A stretch of DNA of 64,000 bases. It comes from Mycolicibacterium hodleri (GTDB taxonomy: Bacteria > Actinomycetota > Actinomycetes > Mycobacteriales > Mycobacteriaceae). Below, piece by piece: positions 1-8,708 of the stretch (positions are counted from its first letter, which is position 1; the number at the start of each line of letters is the position of its first letter). The notes under the pieces were generated by a model. That model searched no databases and was not told where the DNA came from. It saw nothing but the letters and a program-made list of their open reading frames with translations. Position numbers and translations under genes: made by a program. The stretch is taken from contig NZ_JACKTL010000026.1 of the NCBI RefSeq assembly GCF_025822245.1, forward strand, positions 62,001-126,000. The letters run 5' to 3'.

Positions 1-329
1 AGGTGCCAGCTGGCGTGGTCACCGACGACGTTCACCACGGGCGTGCGAGCGCGCCGCGCGTTGTGAAGATTGGCCAAGCCGTTGGCCAGGCCGGGGCCCA
101 GGTGCAACAGCGTGACCGCGGGTCGACCGGTGATCCTGGCGTAGCCGTCGGCGGCTCCCGTGCAGACGTTTTCGTGCAGGCCCAGCACCGCCCGGACGCC
201 GGGCACCTCGTCGAGCGCGGCGACCAACGGCATCTCCGTGGTGCCGGGGTTGGCGAAGCAGACCTGGACGCCACGTCGGGCCACTGCCTGAATCAGTGCG
301 TCGGCACCGGTCGTCTCTTTCGCGGGCAC
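1..329 (-). CDS. TPP-dependent enzyme, acetolactate synthase large-subunit/IlvX-like (N-terminal part only)
   Basis: Reading leftward from a GTG at 329 gives about 109 residues before the window ends. The fragment has the N-terminal pyrimidine-binding domain of TPP enzymes: [10 protein letters not shown], then [15 protein letters not shown] with the cofactor-activating Glu, then [18 protein letters not shown]. The closest family I recognise is the mycobacterial IlvX/benzoylformate-decarboxylase-like branch of acetolactate synthase. These enzymes decarboxylate or condense 2-oxo acids. Next to an aldehyde dehydrogenase, a 2-oxo acid decarboxylase producing an aldehyde is plausible, but the substrate is inferred. 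A purine-rich AGGCGG lies just before the GTG. A dyad operator sits 10 bp upstream of the start. Confidence 0.85.
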   Translation of the reverse strand, partial: MPAKETTGADALIQAVARRGVQVCFANPGTTEMPLVAALDEVPGVRAVLGLHENVCTGAADGYARITGRPAVTLLHLGPGLANGLANLHNARRARTPVVNVVGDHASWH

Positions 330-338
330 GAGCCGCCT

Positions 339-371
339 TTCGATAATCGAACGTCGTGAACGAATATCGTC
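339..371. promoter_or_regulatory. Paired dyad operator before the TPP enzyme gene
   Basis: Two imperfect palindromes of form TTCG-N5-CGAA start 20 bp apart: TTCGATAATCGAA (339-351, perfect palindrome) and AACGAATATCGTC (359-371). The same pair with the same spacing recurs at 1301, 1373, 6285 and 10434. IclR proteins often bind as dimer pairs, and an IclR gene lies at 493-1233, so this is a candidate IclR site. From 372 to 492 I see nothing recognisable. Confidence 0.6.
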
Positions 372-492
372 AAGAGTAGCGGACGCAAAGCCGCCACGGA
401 ACCCCCACGGGTCGAGTGGCGGAAGAACCGTCAGCGGCGGGTTGGGCGGGGCTCGCCTGCGAGGACAGGCAAAGTGCTTGCGGGACTGATGT

Positions 493-1233
493 TTACGCTG
501 GGCCTGTGCTCAACGCGACGTCGCCGAGCAGCCGGCGGGTGGCGTCGGCGGCCGCGGTGGTCACGGCCCCGGTCACGCTGGTATCGATGTCCGCCTCGTC
601 GTCGCCGAGGCGGACGATGCCGATGCTGGCCGTCGCCCAGTCGGAGGTGGTGATGGGTGCGGCGATGCCCGCCGCGCCAGCCTGCAACGCCCCGATGCTG
701 ACGGCGTACCCCCGTTCCCTGGCTCGACGTATTTCGGCCGTGTCGGTGGGCGCGGGTGGTCGGCCCGCGAGGATGGCCAGCCCGTCGGCGCCGAGGGCCA
801 GCGGATGGCGGGCGCCCTGCCGAATCGCCAGGTGCAGTGTGCTTTCGGCGGGTTCCACGGTGAGCAGGATCAGGGCTTGGTCACCGTCCGCGATGCTCAG
901 AAGCGCGGTGCTGTTCGTGGCTTCGGTGAGGCGGCGCAACACGGGAAGGACGGTGATCTGCAGCTGTGGCCGCAGTCGACTGGCCAGCTCGGCGATCCCC
1001 ATTCCCAGCACGTACCGGTTGTCGATCCGCCCGACGAGGCGATGCAACTCCAGCGTCCGCAACAACCGGTACACCACGGCGCGCGCGGTCGACAACTCCT
1101 GCGCCAACTCCGCGGCGGTCAACCCGTCGGTGTTCTTGGCGAGGAGGGTCAAGACGGTCAAGCCTCGGTCCAGGGTCTGAGAGGTCTCGCCGCCAGCTGC
1201 GGAACTCGCTTGTGCCTTCGGCTCTTTGGCCAT
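493..1233 (-). CDS. IclR-family transcriptional regulator
   Basis: A 246-residue protein of normal IclR length. An N-terminal winged helix-turn-helix spans about residues 18-85 ([21 protein letters not shown] as helix-turn-helix), followed by the effector-binding domain ([26 protein letters not shown]; terminal helix [11 protein letters not shown]). The start is an ATG with GAGGGG about 7 nt upstream. It is transcribed away from the aldehyde dehydrogenase gene across a 173-bp divergent promoter region with two dyad pairs, which suggests autoregulation and control of its neighbours. IclR regulators commonly sense aromatic or carboxylic-acid intermediates; the ligand cannot be read from sequence. 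Confidence 0.92.
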   Translation of the reverse strand: MAKEPKAQASSAAGGETSQTLDRGLTVLTLLAKNTDGLTAAELAQELSTARAVVYRLLRTLELHRLVGRIDNRYVLGMGIAELASRLRPQLQITVLPVLRRLTEATNSTALLSIADGDQALILLTVEPAESTLHLAIRQGARHPLALGADGLAILAGRPPAPTDTAEIRRARERGYAVSIGALQAGAAGIAAPITTSDWATASIGIVRLGDDEADIDTSVTGAVTTAAADATRRLLGDVALSTGPA

Positions 1234-1300
1234 CGAAACCCCTCGCTCATCGGTGCTGCTCGCGCGCGCCGCGCCTTCCCTGTATTAGACACCACCTCTG

Positions 1301-1333
1301 TTCGGTTATCGGACGCTCCTAGCGTGAAACGGA
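1301..1333. promoter_or_regulatory. Paired dyad operator, iclR side of the divergent promoter
   Basis: TTCGGTTATCGGA (1301-1313) and AGCGTGAAACGGA (1321-1333) match TTCG-N5-CGAA less perfectly than the others but keep the 20-bp start-to-start distance. They lie 68 bp upstream of the IclR start, so autoregulation is the likely role. Confidence 0.5.
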
Positions 1334-1344
1334 CGGGGATGCGG

Positions 1345-1405
1345 TTGACGGCCGGCGGCACGATGGTTATCGTTCGATAATCGACCGAGAAAGACGGTAA
1401 TCGAA
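1345..1405 (+). promoter_or_regulatory. Promoter and paired dyad operator for the aldehyde dehydrogenase gene
   Basis: A sigma-A-like TTGACG (1345-1350) is followed after 17 bp by TATCGT (1368-1373). The dyads TTCGATAATCGAC (1373-1385) and GACGGTAATCGAA (1393-1405) start 20 bp apart, overlap the -10 end and run up to the ATG at 1407. A protein bound there would block initiation, so repression is the simplest reading. Confidence 0.55.
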
Positions 1406-1406
1406 C

Positions 1407-2888
1407 ATGACGAATCGCGAAGCCGCCGAGGCGCTCGCCCGCAGTCTGCCAGCTCACCCCTATCTTGCCGGTCGATGGCACACGACGTCCGCCGCCGAAC
1501 CCTTCGACGTCGTCGACCCGGTGACCGAACGTTCGATCGTCACGGTCGTCGAAGCCGACGCGGCGACCGTCGACGCCGCGGTGACCGCCGCCCGTGCCGC
1601 GATGGCCGAGGGGGAGTGGGGGCGCCTCGACGGCCCCACCCGGGGTCAGCTGTTGAACCGCCTCGCGCAACTGATCGAAGACCGCACCGAGGACTTCGCG
1701 AACCTGGAATCACTCGACGTCGGCAAGCCCGGGTTCGAGCCACGCGTCATCGACCTGCCCCAAACCGTGGCCACCTTCCGTCATTACGCCGGGTGGGCCG
1801 ACAAACTTGAGGGCCGCACCATCCCGACCCCCGGCTACATGGGGCGCGCCACCCTGAGTTACACGGTTCGCGAACCGATCGGCGTGGTCGCGGCCATTAC
1901 GCCGTGGAACTCGCCGACGATGATCGGTGCCTGGAAGATCGCACCGGCGTTGGCAGCCGGGTGCGCGGTGATCCTCAAGCCGCCGGAGGATGCGCCGCTC
2001 ACCTCCCTACTGCTGGCGCAACTGGCCGAGCAGGCCGGCTTTCCCGCCGGAGCCTTCAACGTCCTTCCGGGGCGTGGGCCGACGACGGGCAGCGCGCTGG
2101 TCAACCACCCCGGCGTCGACAAGATCTCGTTCACCGGCAGTCCGCAGACGGGTCACACGGTCGCCATCGCCGCGGCGAACGGATTTCGGCCCACGACACT
2201 GGAACTCGGCGGCAAGAGCCCGCAGATCGTCTTCGCCGACGCCGATCTCGAGGCGGCCGCCGACGGCGTGGCGGCGGGAATCTTCGCCAACCAGGGCGAA
2301 GTGTGTGCGGCCGGAAGCCGAATCCTGGTGGCCCGCGAGATCCACGACGAATTCGTCGACCTGCTTGCCGTGCGCGCCGCAAAGGTGGTGTTGGGTGACC
2401 CGTTCGAGGCGAGCACCACGATGGGCGCGCTCGTCAACGCGAGACAACGCGACCGGGTGGCGCACTACGTCGACCTGGGGCGTTCCGAAGGTGCCCGCGT
2501 GGTGGTCGGCGGTGGCCGCCCGGACCGGACCGGCTTCTTCGTCGAGCCGACACTGTTCGCCGACGTGTCCAACTCCATGACCATCGCCCGCGAGGAGATC
2601 TTCGGACCGGTGGGCGCCGTCATCGGCTTCGATGACGACCAGCAGGCCGTCGCCCTTGCCAACGACAGCCGCTACGCGCTCGCGGCGACGCTGTGGACCC
2701 GAGACCTGACCAGGGCGCACACCGTCGCCCGGCGGGTGCAGGCCGGTGCCGTGGCCGTCAACGGTTGGTCACCCTTGGATCCTCGCTTGCCCTGGGGCGG
2801 TTCGAAGTTCAGTGGGCTGGGCCGCGAACTCGGCCGAGCTGGACTCGACGCCTATACCGAGGAAAAGACCATCACCGTCGTGCTGTGA
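1407..2888 (+). CDS. NAD(P)-dependent aldehyde dehydrogenase
   Basis: A 493-residue ALDH-superfamily enzyme that oxidises an aldehyde to its acid. Visible landmarks are the oxyanion Asn in TPWNSP (N168), Lys191 in ILKPPED, the general-base Glu266 in LELGGKSP and the nucleophile Cys300 in NQGEVCAAGSR, plus EEIFGPV near the C-terminus. All key residues are present and the length is normal. The ATG directly follows a dyad operator. The gene heads a short plus-strand run with the WrbA-like and DsbA-fold genes. In context it probably oxidises the aldehyde made by the TPP enzyme (window start) or by the amine oxidase at 12000. Substrate specificity is inferred. Confidence 0.93.
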   Translation: MTNREAAEALARSLPAHPYLAGRWHTTSAAEPFDVVDPVTERSIVTVVEADAATVDAAVTAARAAMAEGEWGRLDGPTRGQLLNRLAQLIEDRTEDFANLESLDVGKPGFEPRVIDLPQTVATFRHYAGWADKLEGRTIPTPGYMGRATLSYTVREPIGVVAAITPWNSPTMIGAWKIAPALAAGCAVILKPPEDAPLTSLLLAQLAEQAGFPAGAFNVLPGRGPTTGSALVNHPGVDKISFTGSPQTGHTVAIAAANGFRPTTLELGGKSPQIVFADADLEAAADGVAAGIFANQGEVCAAGSRILVAREIHDEFVDLLAVRAAKVVLGDPFEASTTMGALVNARQRDRVAHYVDLGRSEGARVVVGGGRPDRTGFFVEPTLFADVSNSMTIAREEIFGPVGAVIGFDDDQQAVALANDSRYALAATLWTRDLTRAHTVARRVQAGAVAVNGWSPLDPRLPWGGSKFSGLGRELGRAGLDAYTEEKTITVVL

Positions 2889-2934
2889 GCGCGACGTTCA
2901 ATCCATCCTGTTCGACCTAGAAGGGGCTTCACCC

Positions 2935-3558
2935 ATGGCACGCGTACTCGTCACCTATTACAGCGCAACCGGATCCGTCCACCGCCTTGCCGAAGCGGTC
3001 ACAGCGGGCGCGGATTCCGCCGGAGCCGAGGTCCGGCTGCGCCGGGCACCGGAGCTCGCTCCGGCCGAAGCGATTGCGGCCAACGAGGATTGGGCCAGCC
3101 ATGTCGCGGAGACGCACGGCTCGATTCCCGAGGTCGAGCTGGCCGACCTGGAGTGGGCCGACGGCTATGCGTTCGGCACCCCGACGCGCTTCGGTGGCCC
3201 GGCCGCTCAACTCAAGCAGTTCATCGACACCGCCGGAGGACTCTGGCAGGAGGGCACGATGGCCGACAAGCCCGTCACGACGTTCGTCTCCGCCGCCGAG
3301 CAACACGGTGGCCTCGAATCCACCATCTTGGCCCTCAACAACGTGTTCTATCACTGGGGCGCGATCATCGTGCCGGTCGGCTACACCGACGACACCGTCT
3401 ACGCCTCCGGCGGCAACCCCTACGGCACGTCGTGGGCCGCCGGCTTCCCGTCGTCGCTGCCCGACGAGGCGACGCTGGCGTCCGCCCGTTACCAAGGCAG
3501 TCGGCTCGCGCACTTCACCTCCGTGCTGGCTGCCGCCAAGGCCAAGGTCGTGGCGTAA
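2935..3558 (+). CDS. wrbA: WrbA-type NAD(P)H:quinone oxidoreductase (flavodoxin fold)
   Basis: A 207-residue flavodoxin-like protein. The N-terminal ARVLVTYYSATGSVHRLAEA is the FMN phosphate-binding loop; FGTPTRFGGPAAQLKQFID and NPYGTSWAAG are WrbA hallmarks. WrbA enzymes reduce quinones by two electrons using FMN. The ATG at 2935 is preferred over an earlier in-frame start because AGAAGGGG precedes it by about 8 nt and upstream residues lie inside the ALDH gene. In an aromatic catabolic setting it could detoxify quinones formed from hydroxylated rings; that is inference. Confidence 0.88.
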   Translation: MARVLVTYYSATGSVHRLAEAVTAGADSAGAEVRLRRAPELAPAEAIAANEDWASHVAETHGSIPEVELADLEWADGYAFGTPTRFGGPAAQLKQFIDTAGGLWQEGTMADKPVTTFVSAAEQHGGLESTILALNNVFYHWGAIIVPVGYTDDTVYASGGNPYGTSWAAGFPSSLPDEATLASARYQGSRLAHFTSVLAAAKAKVVA

Positions 3559-3594
3559 CCTCGTCCCCGCTGACCACTGATCGGGGGACCGCCG

Positions 3595-4263
3595 GTGACC
3601 ACCACCGTCGACGTGTGGTCGGACATTCATTGCCCCTGGGCGCTGGTTGCCGTGCACCGGTTGCGCGCGGCGCGGGAACGACATGGCCTCGACGTCGTCT
3701 TCGGGCCGCGCGCTTGGCCTTTGGAGTGGGTCAACCGGCACGGCACGCCACGTGACGTCGTGGTGACCGAGACCGCCGCACTGGCGAGCCACGAACCCGA
3801 CCTCTTCAGCGCCTACACCGACGCCTCCTGGCCCTCGACGTTTCTCCCGGCCTTCGAGATGGTGGCGGCGGCGCGGCGCATTCATGGGCTCCGCGCGGCC
3901 GAGGACGTCGACTACGCGCTGAGGCTGGCGTTCTTCCGCGACTCGGTCGACGTCAGCGTCAAGGCGGGGTTGGAGGCGGGCCTGTCCGTCGCCCGCGAGA
4001 ATGGCGCCGACCTCGACGTCGAACGACTGCTGCGAGAGTGGACGATGTCCAACCCGCGTGCGGACGCGTACGACGACTTCGTTCTAAGTGCATCGCTACC
4101 GATTCAGGGCAGCCCGCAGATCTTTTGGCCCGACGGCTCCACTACCCACAATCCCGGAATGACCGACCACGACTGGCATGGCGGTCTGGTGCGCATCGGC
4201 GCGGTCGACCCGTCTGCGGCCGAGCGGCTCCTGCTGGCCCAGATGGGTCGTGACGCAGAGTAG
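3595..4263 (+). CDS. DsbA-fold thioredoxin-like protein (FrnE / 2-hydroxychromene-2-carboxylate isomerase type)
   Basis: A 222-residue protein starting at GTG after a GGGGG-rich ribosome site. It opens with TTTVDVWSDIHCPWALVAVHR, a DsbA-family start in which the usual CxxC is CPWA, so only the first Cys remains. A proline-containing loop (LPIQGSPQIFWPDG) sits near the C-terminus as in this fold. Members act as disulfide oxidoreductases or as glutathione/mycothiol-dependent isomerases in aromatic breakdown. The missing resolving Cys argues against classical disulfide exchange. It ends one base before the convergent NIPSNAP gene stop. Confidence 0.75.
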   Translation: MTTTVDVWSDIHCPWALVAVHRLRAARERHGLDVVFGPRAWPLEWVNRHGTPRDVVVTETAALASHEPDLFSAYTDASWPSTFLPAFEMVAAARRIHGLRAAEDVDYALRLAFFRDSVDVSVKAGLEAGLSVARENGADLDVERLLREWTMSNPRADAYDDFVLSASLPIQGSPQIFWPDGSTTHNPGMTDHDWHGGLVRIGAVDPSAAERLLLAQMGRDAE

Positions 4264-4575
4264 TCAGTCTCCGGCACCGGGAACGGGCAGCAGGATCCGG
4301 TTGTGCTGGCCGACGAGTAGACCGCGCACCTCCCCGCGAAATGCGGTGAACCGGGGATCGTTCATCAGGTGGGCGCGGCGGTCGGCGCGGTCGGCGACGG
4401 ATGCGTACTGCCACAGATAGGTCAACGTGTTGAGATCGCCCACTTCGCAGGTGAAGACGCCGAGGGGCGAACCGAGGGCTTCGATCTGGGCCTCGCGGCC
4501 GTGCTGGTTCCACGCCGCGAGATACCGCGGCACGCCACCGGGAATCATGGTGTAGACGCGTTCTTCGACGATCAC
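4264..4575 (-). CDS. NIPSNAP-family small protein
   Basis: A 103-residue protein with the NIPSNAP ferredoxin-like alpha/beta pattern (VEERVYTMIPGGVPRYLAAW, then LNTLTYLWQYASVADRADRR). The start is GTG at 4575 with AGGAGA 7 nt upstream; it overlaps the hydroxylase stop by GTGA, so the two are probably translationally coupled. Bacterial NIPSNAP proteins commonly accompany aromatic and terpenoid oxygenases, but their biochemical role is unclear. A start further upstream is open but would lie inside the hydroxylase gene. Confidence 0.8.
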   Translation of the reverse strand: MIVEERVYTMIPGGVPRYLAAWNQHGREAQIEALGSPLGVFTCEVGDLNTLTYLWQYASVADRADRRAHLMNDPRFTAFRGEVRGLLVGQHNRILLPVPGAGD

Positions 4576-6221
4576 GCAGTTCTCCTGTCGGGTGGGGGTG
4601 TAGCAAGAGGTGCTGCCAGCGAGAGCAATTCGGACACCTGGTGCCCGAGGTCGAAGCGCGTCGCTGCGGCGGCGACGTAGCGATCGGGGCGTAGCACCAC
4701 GTAGTCGGATCCGGTGTCCTCGAACCATTGCCTCAGGTCGTTGTCGCGGTCCTCGAGCACCGTCGTGGCGATGTCGTCTACGGCACGGTGTGATGCCGGC
4801 GGGCACGAGCCGACCACCTTGACGATCGAGACGCCCATGACCCTCAACTGGTCGAGGACGACGGGAGACAGGTCGACGGCGGGGTCACGCTGCCACCCGA
4901 GCACGGTGATCCAATCACCCAGTGCATCGTCGAGTTTGGCGATGTCGCCGGTGGCGGTGCGTACGTCGGGTTGGATGAACATCGTCCCGACACCGGCCGC
5001 AGCCACACCTCCGGTGACGGCGAGGCCCTTGTCGTAGCAGGGCATGGGTTTGAACTTCATCTCCAGCGCCCACCGCTTCACCGGGGGCAACCACCCCGAG
5101 GCGTGCAGGAAGAGGTCACGGGCGACCGCGACGCTGCGGTGGGTGGGGCTCAGGATCCGGCCAAGCATCGTCGACATGGCGACCATGGCGGCGGCGTGGG
5201 GCCTTCGCTCGGTGTCGTAGGTGTCCAACACCGAGCTGGCGAGCTGGCCCCGCAGGACACCGGCCAGCTTCCACGACAGGTTGACCACGTCGCGTATTCC
5301 GGTGTTCAGTCCCTGGCCGGCCCACGGTGGCATCAGGTGCGCGGCGTCACCGACGAGAAACATGTTCCCAGAACGGAAGCGGGTGGCGACCCGGGAATGA
5401 TGGGTGTACACCCGCGCGCGGACGACCTGAACGTCGGCCGGATTCTCCACTCGCCCGGCGAGCAGCTGGCGCACCATGTCGTCGGCCAGAAACGCCTCGG
5501 CGTCCTCGCCGGGGAAGAGCATGAACTCCCACCGCCGGAAGCCGTGCGGCAGATGGATGCAGACGTAAGGCCGGGCGGGGTCGCAGTGCAACGCGGTGAA
5601 CGGAGCGTCGACCGAATCGTTCTCGCAGTCCACGACGACCCACTTGTGCGGGTGGGTGTCACCCTCCATCCGGATCCCCGCCCAGCCGCGCACCGAACTG
5701 CGTCCTCCGTCAGCGCCGATGACGAATCGCGCTCGCACGGTGCGTGTTCGACCGTCAGGACCGGTCAGGTGTAGATCGGCGCCCGAGTTTGTCGTGGCCA
5801 GCTCGACGACGTCGTGGCCGAGGAGTTGGTGAACCCCTTCGAATCGGGTCAGGCCGCGGCGAAGTTCGTGTTCGAGGTTCTGCTGCATGAAGATGTTGCG
5901 CCGCGACCACCCGAACTCCTTCGTGCTTGGCCGGACGTCGGCCACGCATCCGCCCTTGCGGTCGAATAGTCGCAGCGGCACGTTGGAGATGACGTCGTCG
6001 ACCACGTCGTCGACCAGGCCGGCCAATTGCAGGGCGCGCAGGGACTCGTCGTCGATGCCTACTGCGCGTGGGTATTCCACGATGTCGGTGCTGCGGTCGA
6101 TCAATGCGGTTTCGATGCCGTATTGCCCCAGCATGTTGGCCATTAGGGCGCCGCAGGGGCCGGCTCCGACGATCGCCACGTCGACGCGCAGCGGTGCTGC
6201 TGCTGGCGAACCTCGCATCAT
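4572..6221 (-). CDS. FAD-dependent aromatic hydroxylase, MhpA-like (3-(3-hydroxyphenyl)propionate hydroxylase family)
   Basis: A 549-residue class A flavin monooxygenase, close to MhpA in length. It has the FAD Rossmann motif GAGPCG (19-24), the YPRAVGIDDESL segment (50-61), the GADGGRSSVR loop, and FLVGDAAHLMPPWAGQGLNTG binding the FAD ribityl. The C-terminal thioredoxin-like domain of this family follows. The enzyme uses NAD(P)H and O2 to add an ortho hydroxyl to a phenolic acid. The ATG at 6221 is chosen because GAGGA lies 5 nt upstream, although the frame is open to 6353. The promoter carries the shared dyad pair. A decayed partial copy lies at 10105-10371. Confidence 0.9.
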   Translation of the reverse strand: MMRGSPAAAPLRVDVAIVGAGPCGALMANMLGQYGIETALIDRSTDIVEYPRAVGIDDESLRALQLAGLVDDVVDDVISNVPLRLFDRKGGCVADVRPSTKEFGWSRRNIFMQQNLEHELRRGLTRFEGVHQLLGHDVVELATTNSGADLHLTGPDGRTRTVRARFVIGADGGRSSVRGWAGIRMEGDTHPHKWVVVDCENDSVDAPFTALHCDPARPYVCIHLPHGFRRWEFMLFPGEDAEAFLADDMVRQLLAGRVENPADVQVVRARVYTHHSRVATRFRSGNMFLVGDAAHLMPPWAGQGLNTGIRDVVNLSWKLAGVLRGQLASSVLDTYDTERRPHAAAMVAMSTMLGRILSPTHRSVAVARDLFLHASGWLPPVKRWALEMKFKPMPCYDKGLAVTGGVAAAGVGTMFIQPDVRTATGDIAKLDDALGDWITVLGWQRDPAVDLSPVVLDQLRVMGVSIVKVVGSCPPASHRAVDDIATTVLEDRDNDLRQWFEDTGSDYVVLRPDRYVAAAATRFDLGHQVSELLSLAAPLATPPPDRRTA

Positions 6222-6284
6222 TTGGTCCTCGTAAACAGATCGTCCCCGGGTGCAGTTCCGGAGTTGGGCCGGGTCACCATATTG

Positions 6285-6317
6285 TTCAGTAACCGTACGA
6301 CATGTTCGCAAATCGAA
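6285..6317. promoter_or_regulatory. Paired dyad operator upstream of the MhpA-like gene
   Basis: TTCAGTAACCGTA (6285-6297) and TTCGCAAATCGAA (6305-6317) start 20 bp apart; the second extends to a 6-bp inverted repeat TGTTCG-N5-CGAACA (6303-6319). It lies 64 bp upstream of the hydroxylase ATG. The whole stretch 6222-6319 resembles 10372-10468 in front of the hydroxylase remnant. Confidence 0.6.
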
Positions 6318-6380
6318 CAATGCCGAGGGCGGCATTGGTCGTCGAGCCGTCATGACGTATGGCCCTGCGGAGTTCGTGTT

Positions 6381-6953
6381 CTACGAGTCGCTGCCGGAGC
6401 GAGGGAACCGACGATCGATGATCGACAGGGCGTGCTCGGCCCAGCGGATGTTGTCCTGTTCGAAGGCGATTCCCCGAAGCAGGGTGAGGTAGGGGCCAAC
6501 GGCGTTCGTCGTTGCCAGGTGCTGGTCTTCGGAGTCGTCGCCGAGCATCCGGGTCCTGATGCGTTCGAGAAGTACCAATTTGTCCGTGGCCCGATGGATT
6601 TGGTTGGCCACGGCGTCGCGAACCGCCGTTGCATCACCTGCGTCGAGGGCTTGCACCATGACGAGCAGATCGTCGCGGATGGCGGTGGGCTTTGGCTGCT
6701 GGCAGGTGAACACGCGGATTGCGTCGTGGCCCGCGGTGGTCAGGGTGTAGAGCCGCTTGGTGGGGCGACGTTCCTGAGGGACCACCCGAGCTTCGATGAG
6801 GCCGTCGGCGGCCAAGCGGTCGAGCTCACGGTAGAGCTGCTGCGGAGTGGCGGTCCAGAAGTTGGCGACTGAACGGTCGAATCGCTTGGCCAAGTCATAG
6901 CCGGAGGCTTCACCCTCGAGGAGCGCTGCCAACACCGCGTCGCGAAGCGCCAT
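6381..6953 (-). CDS. PadR-family transcriptional regulator
   Basis: A 190-residue protein. The N-terminal winged helix (LAALLEGEASGYDLAKRFD; FWTATPQQLYRELDRLAADGLI; KRLYTLTTAGHDAIRVF) is typical PadR, followed by a helical Vir_act_alpha_C-type dimerisation domain (about residues 90-180). PadR proteins generally repress genes for phenolic acid or drug handling and are released by ligand. The gene diverges from the SnoaL-acyl-CoA dehydrogenase-LLM operon, and two matching 21-bp dyads lie between them, so it probably controls itself and that operon. Confidence 0.9.
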   Translation of the reverse strand: MALRDAVLAALLEGEASGYDLAKRFDRSVANFWTATPQQLYRELDRLAADGLIEARVVPQERRPTKRLYTLTTAGHDAIRVFTCQQPKPTAIRDDLLVMVQALDAGDATAVRDAVANQIHRATDKLVLLERIRTRMLGDDSEDQHLATTNAVGPYLTLLRGIAFEQDNIRWAEHALSIIDRRFPRSGSDS

Positions 6954-6974
6954 CCGACGACACTACCTGTTCGC

Positions 6975-7058
6975 TAGTCAACGAAGTGAATAGTCGCATC
7001 TAGACATTTTGCCGGCACCGCGGTTAGTGTCGCTATCGACTAATCAACTTTATGACTA
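6975..7058. promoter_or_regulatory. Two inverted copies of a 21-bp PadR operator candidate
   Basis: Positions 6975-6995 (bottom strand) and 7038-7058 (top strand) read GACTA-N-TCA...TGACTA and are near-identical when one is reverse-complemented. They point toward padR and toward the 7074 gene, centres 63 bp apart. Each contains an internal dyad (GACTA/TAGTC). This is what a divergent autoregulated PadR promoter would show. Confidence 0.6.
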
Positions 7059-7073
7059 GGTAGGAGTGGTGGC

Positions 7074-7487
7074 ATGCAGCAGTTTCGCCGGGCAGTCGAG
7101 GCGCGCGACGAAGAGGCAATCGCCGCGCTCCTCGCCGAAGACGTGGTGTTCACCAGCCCGGTCGCCTTCAGTCCGTATCCGGGCAAGGCGACCACCGCGG
7201 CGATTCTGCGGGCGGTACTGCGGGTGTTCGAGGACTTTCACTACGTCCGCGAGATCGCCGACGCCAACGGTCGGGATTCGGCGCTGATCTTCAAGGCCGT
7301 CGTGTCCGGCAAGCAGGTCAACGGCTGCGACTTCCTCCACGTCAACGACGAGGGCTTGATCGACGACTTCACCGTCATGGTCCGTCCACTGTCGGCCGCG
7401 GTCGCCGTATCGGAGGCCATGAGCGCCCAATTCGACCGAGTGCAGCGAGAAGCCGCGGCCGCGGCCACTGATCACTCCGACATGTAA
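7074..7487 (+). CDS. SnoaL-like / NTF2-fold protein
   Basis: A 137-residue protein with an NTF2-fold pattern: helical FRRAVEARDEEAIAALLAEDV, the strand-rich middle (FEDFHYVREIADANGRD, CDFLHVNDEGLIDDFTVMVRP) and a C-terminal helix. Related proteins are small hydrolases, isomerases or ligand carriers. No catalytic residues can be assigned with confidence. The start is ATG after TAGGAGTGG. It leads an operon with the acyl-CoA dehydrogenase 9 bp downstream. A shortened paralogue lies at 8709-8912. Confidence 0.82.
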   Translation: MQQFRRAVEARDEEAIAALLAEDVVFTSPVAFSPYPGKATTAAILRAVLRVFEDFHYVREIADANGRDSALIFKAVVSGKQVNGCDFLHVNDEGLIDDFTVMVRPLSAAVAVSEAMSAQFDRVQREAAAAATDHSDM

Positions 7488-7496
7488 GGAACGGCA

Positions 7497-8708
7497 ATGG
7501 CATTCAGCTTGGATCTCACCGAGGAGCAACTCGACCTGCAGAAGTGGGTGCACGGCTTCGCCACCGACGTGTTGCGTCCGGCCGCCGCCGAATGGGATGA
7601 ACGCGAAGAGCTGCCTTGGCCGGTGCTGAAGGAAGCCGCCCAGATTGGCCTGTACAGCTGGGAGGCGCTCAACCAGTTCTTCGCCGATCCCACCGGATTG
7701 CTGATGTGTCTGGTCGCCGAGGAGCTGTATTGGGGTGATGCCGGTGCGGCAATGGTGATCTTCGGGACCAACCTTGCGCTGGGCGGCCTGTTGTCGGCCG
7801 CGACCCCCGAGCAGTTCGCCGAATGGGGTCCGCAGTGCATCGGTGATGCGGCCAACCCGAAACTCGGGGCCTTCTGCGTATCCGAGCCCGACGCCGGATC
7901 CGACGTCTCCAACCTGCGTACGCGCGCCCGCTACGACGAAGCCACCGACGAATGGGTGCTCAACGGGCAGAAGGCGTGGATCACCAACGGGGGAGTGGCC
8001 GCAGTGCACGTCGTGGTCGCCTCCGTCGACCCCGAACTCAAATCCCGCGGACAGGCCACCTTCGTGATTCCGGAGGGCACCCCCGGCTTGATCGGCAACC
8101 GCAAGATCCTCAAGCTAGGGCTGCGCTCTTCACATACTGCCGACGTCTTCCTCGACGACGTGCGAGTGCCCGGTCGGTGCCTGCTGGGCGGCAAGGACCG
8201 GCTCGACGAGCGACTGGCGCGGGCGCGGGAGGGCACCCGCACCGGCACCCAGAACGCGATGCGCACCTTCGAACTGACCCGGCCCATCGTGGGGGCCCAA
8301 GCGTTGGGCATCGCCCGCGCCGCATACGAGTACGCGCTGGACTACGCGAAGGGTCGGCACGCCTTCGGGCGGCCCATCATCGACAACCAAGCCATCGCAT
8401 TCGCCCTGGCCGACATGCGCACCGAGATCGACGCGGCACGTCTGCTGGTGTGGCGCGCGGCGTGGATGGCGGCCAGCGGCAAGACGTTCGAGGCCGGCGA
8501 GGGATCGATGTCGAAACTCAAGGCGAGCGAGGTCGCCGTCTGGGCTACCGAACGGGCCGTGCAAATCCTCGGCGGCGCCGGCTACAGCCGCGAACACCCA
8601 GTCGAACGTTGGTACCGAGACGCCAAGATCTACACCATCTTCGAGGGTACGTCCGAGATCCAACGCCTCGTCATCTCCCGGGCCATCTCCGGAACCAAGA
8701 TCCGCTGA
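7497..8708 (+). CDS. Acyl-CoA dehydrogenase
   Basis: A 403-residue flavoprotein of the ACAD family, removing two hydrogens from the alpha-beta bond of an acyl-CoA and passing electrons to ETF. Visible: FCVSEPDAGSDVSNL (FAD and substrate binding), WITNGG, the C-terminal helical domain with YAKGRHAFGRPI and AVQILGGAGYSREHPVERWYRD, and FEGTSEIQRLVISR carrying the usual catalytic Glu. The ATG follows AAGGAACGG. It sits between two SnoaL-type genes and before an F420-type oxidoreductase; the acyl chain handled is unknown. Confidence 0.93.
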   Translation: MAFSLDLTEEQLDLQKWVHGFATDVLRPAAAEWDEREELPWPVLKEAAQIGLYSWEALNQFFADPTGLLMCLVAEELYWGDAGAAMVIFGTNLALGGLLSAATPEQFAEWGPQCIGDAANPKLGAFCVSEPDAGSDVSNLRTRARYDEATDEWVLNGQKAWITNGGVAAVHVVVASVDPELKSRGQATFVIPEGTPGLIGNRKILKLGLRSSHTADVFLDDVRVPGRCLLGGKDRLDERLARAREGTRTGTQNAMRTFELTRPIVGAQALGIARAAYEYALDYAKGRHAFGRPIIDNQAIAFALADMRTEIDAARLLVWRAAWMAASGKTFEAGEGSMSKLKASEVAVWATERAVQILGGAGYSREHPVERWYRDAKIYTIFEGTSEIQRLVISRAISGTKIR

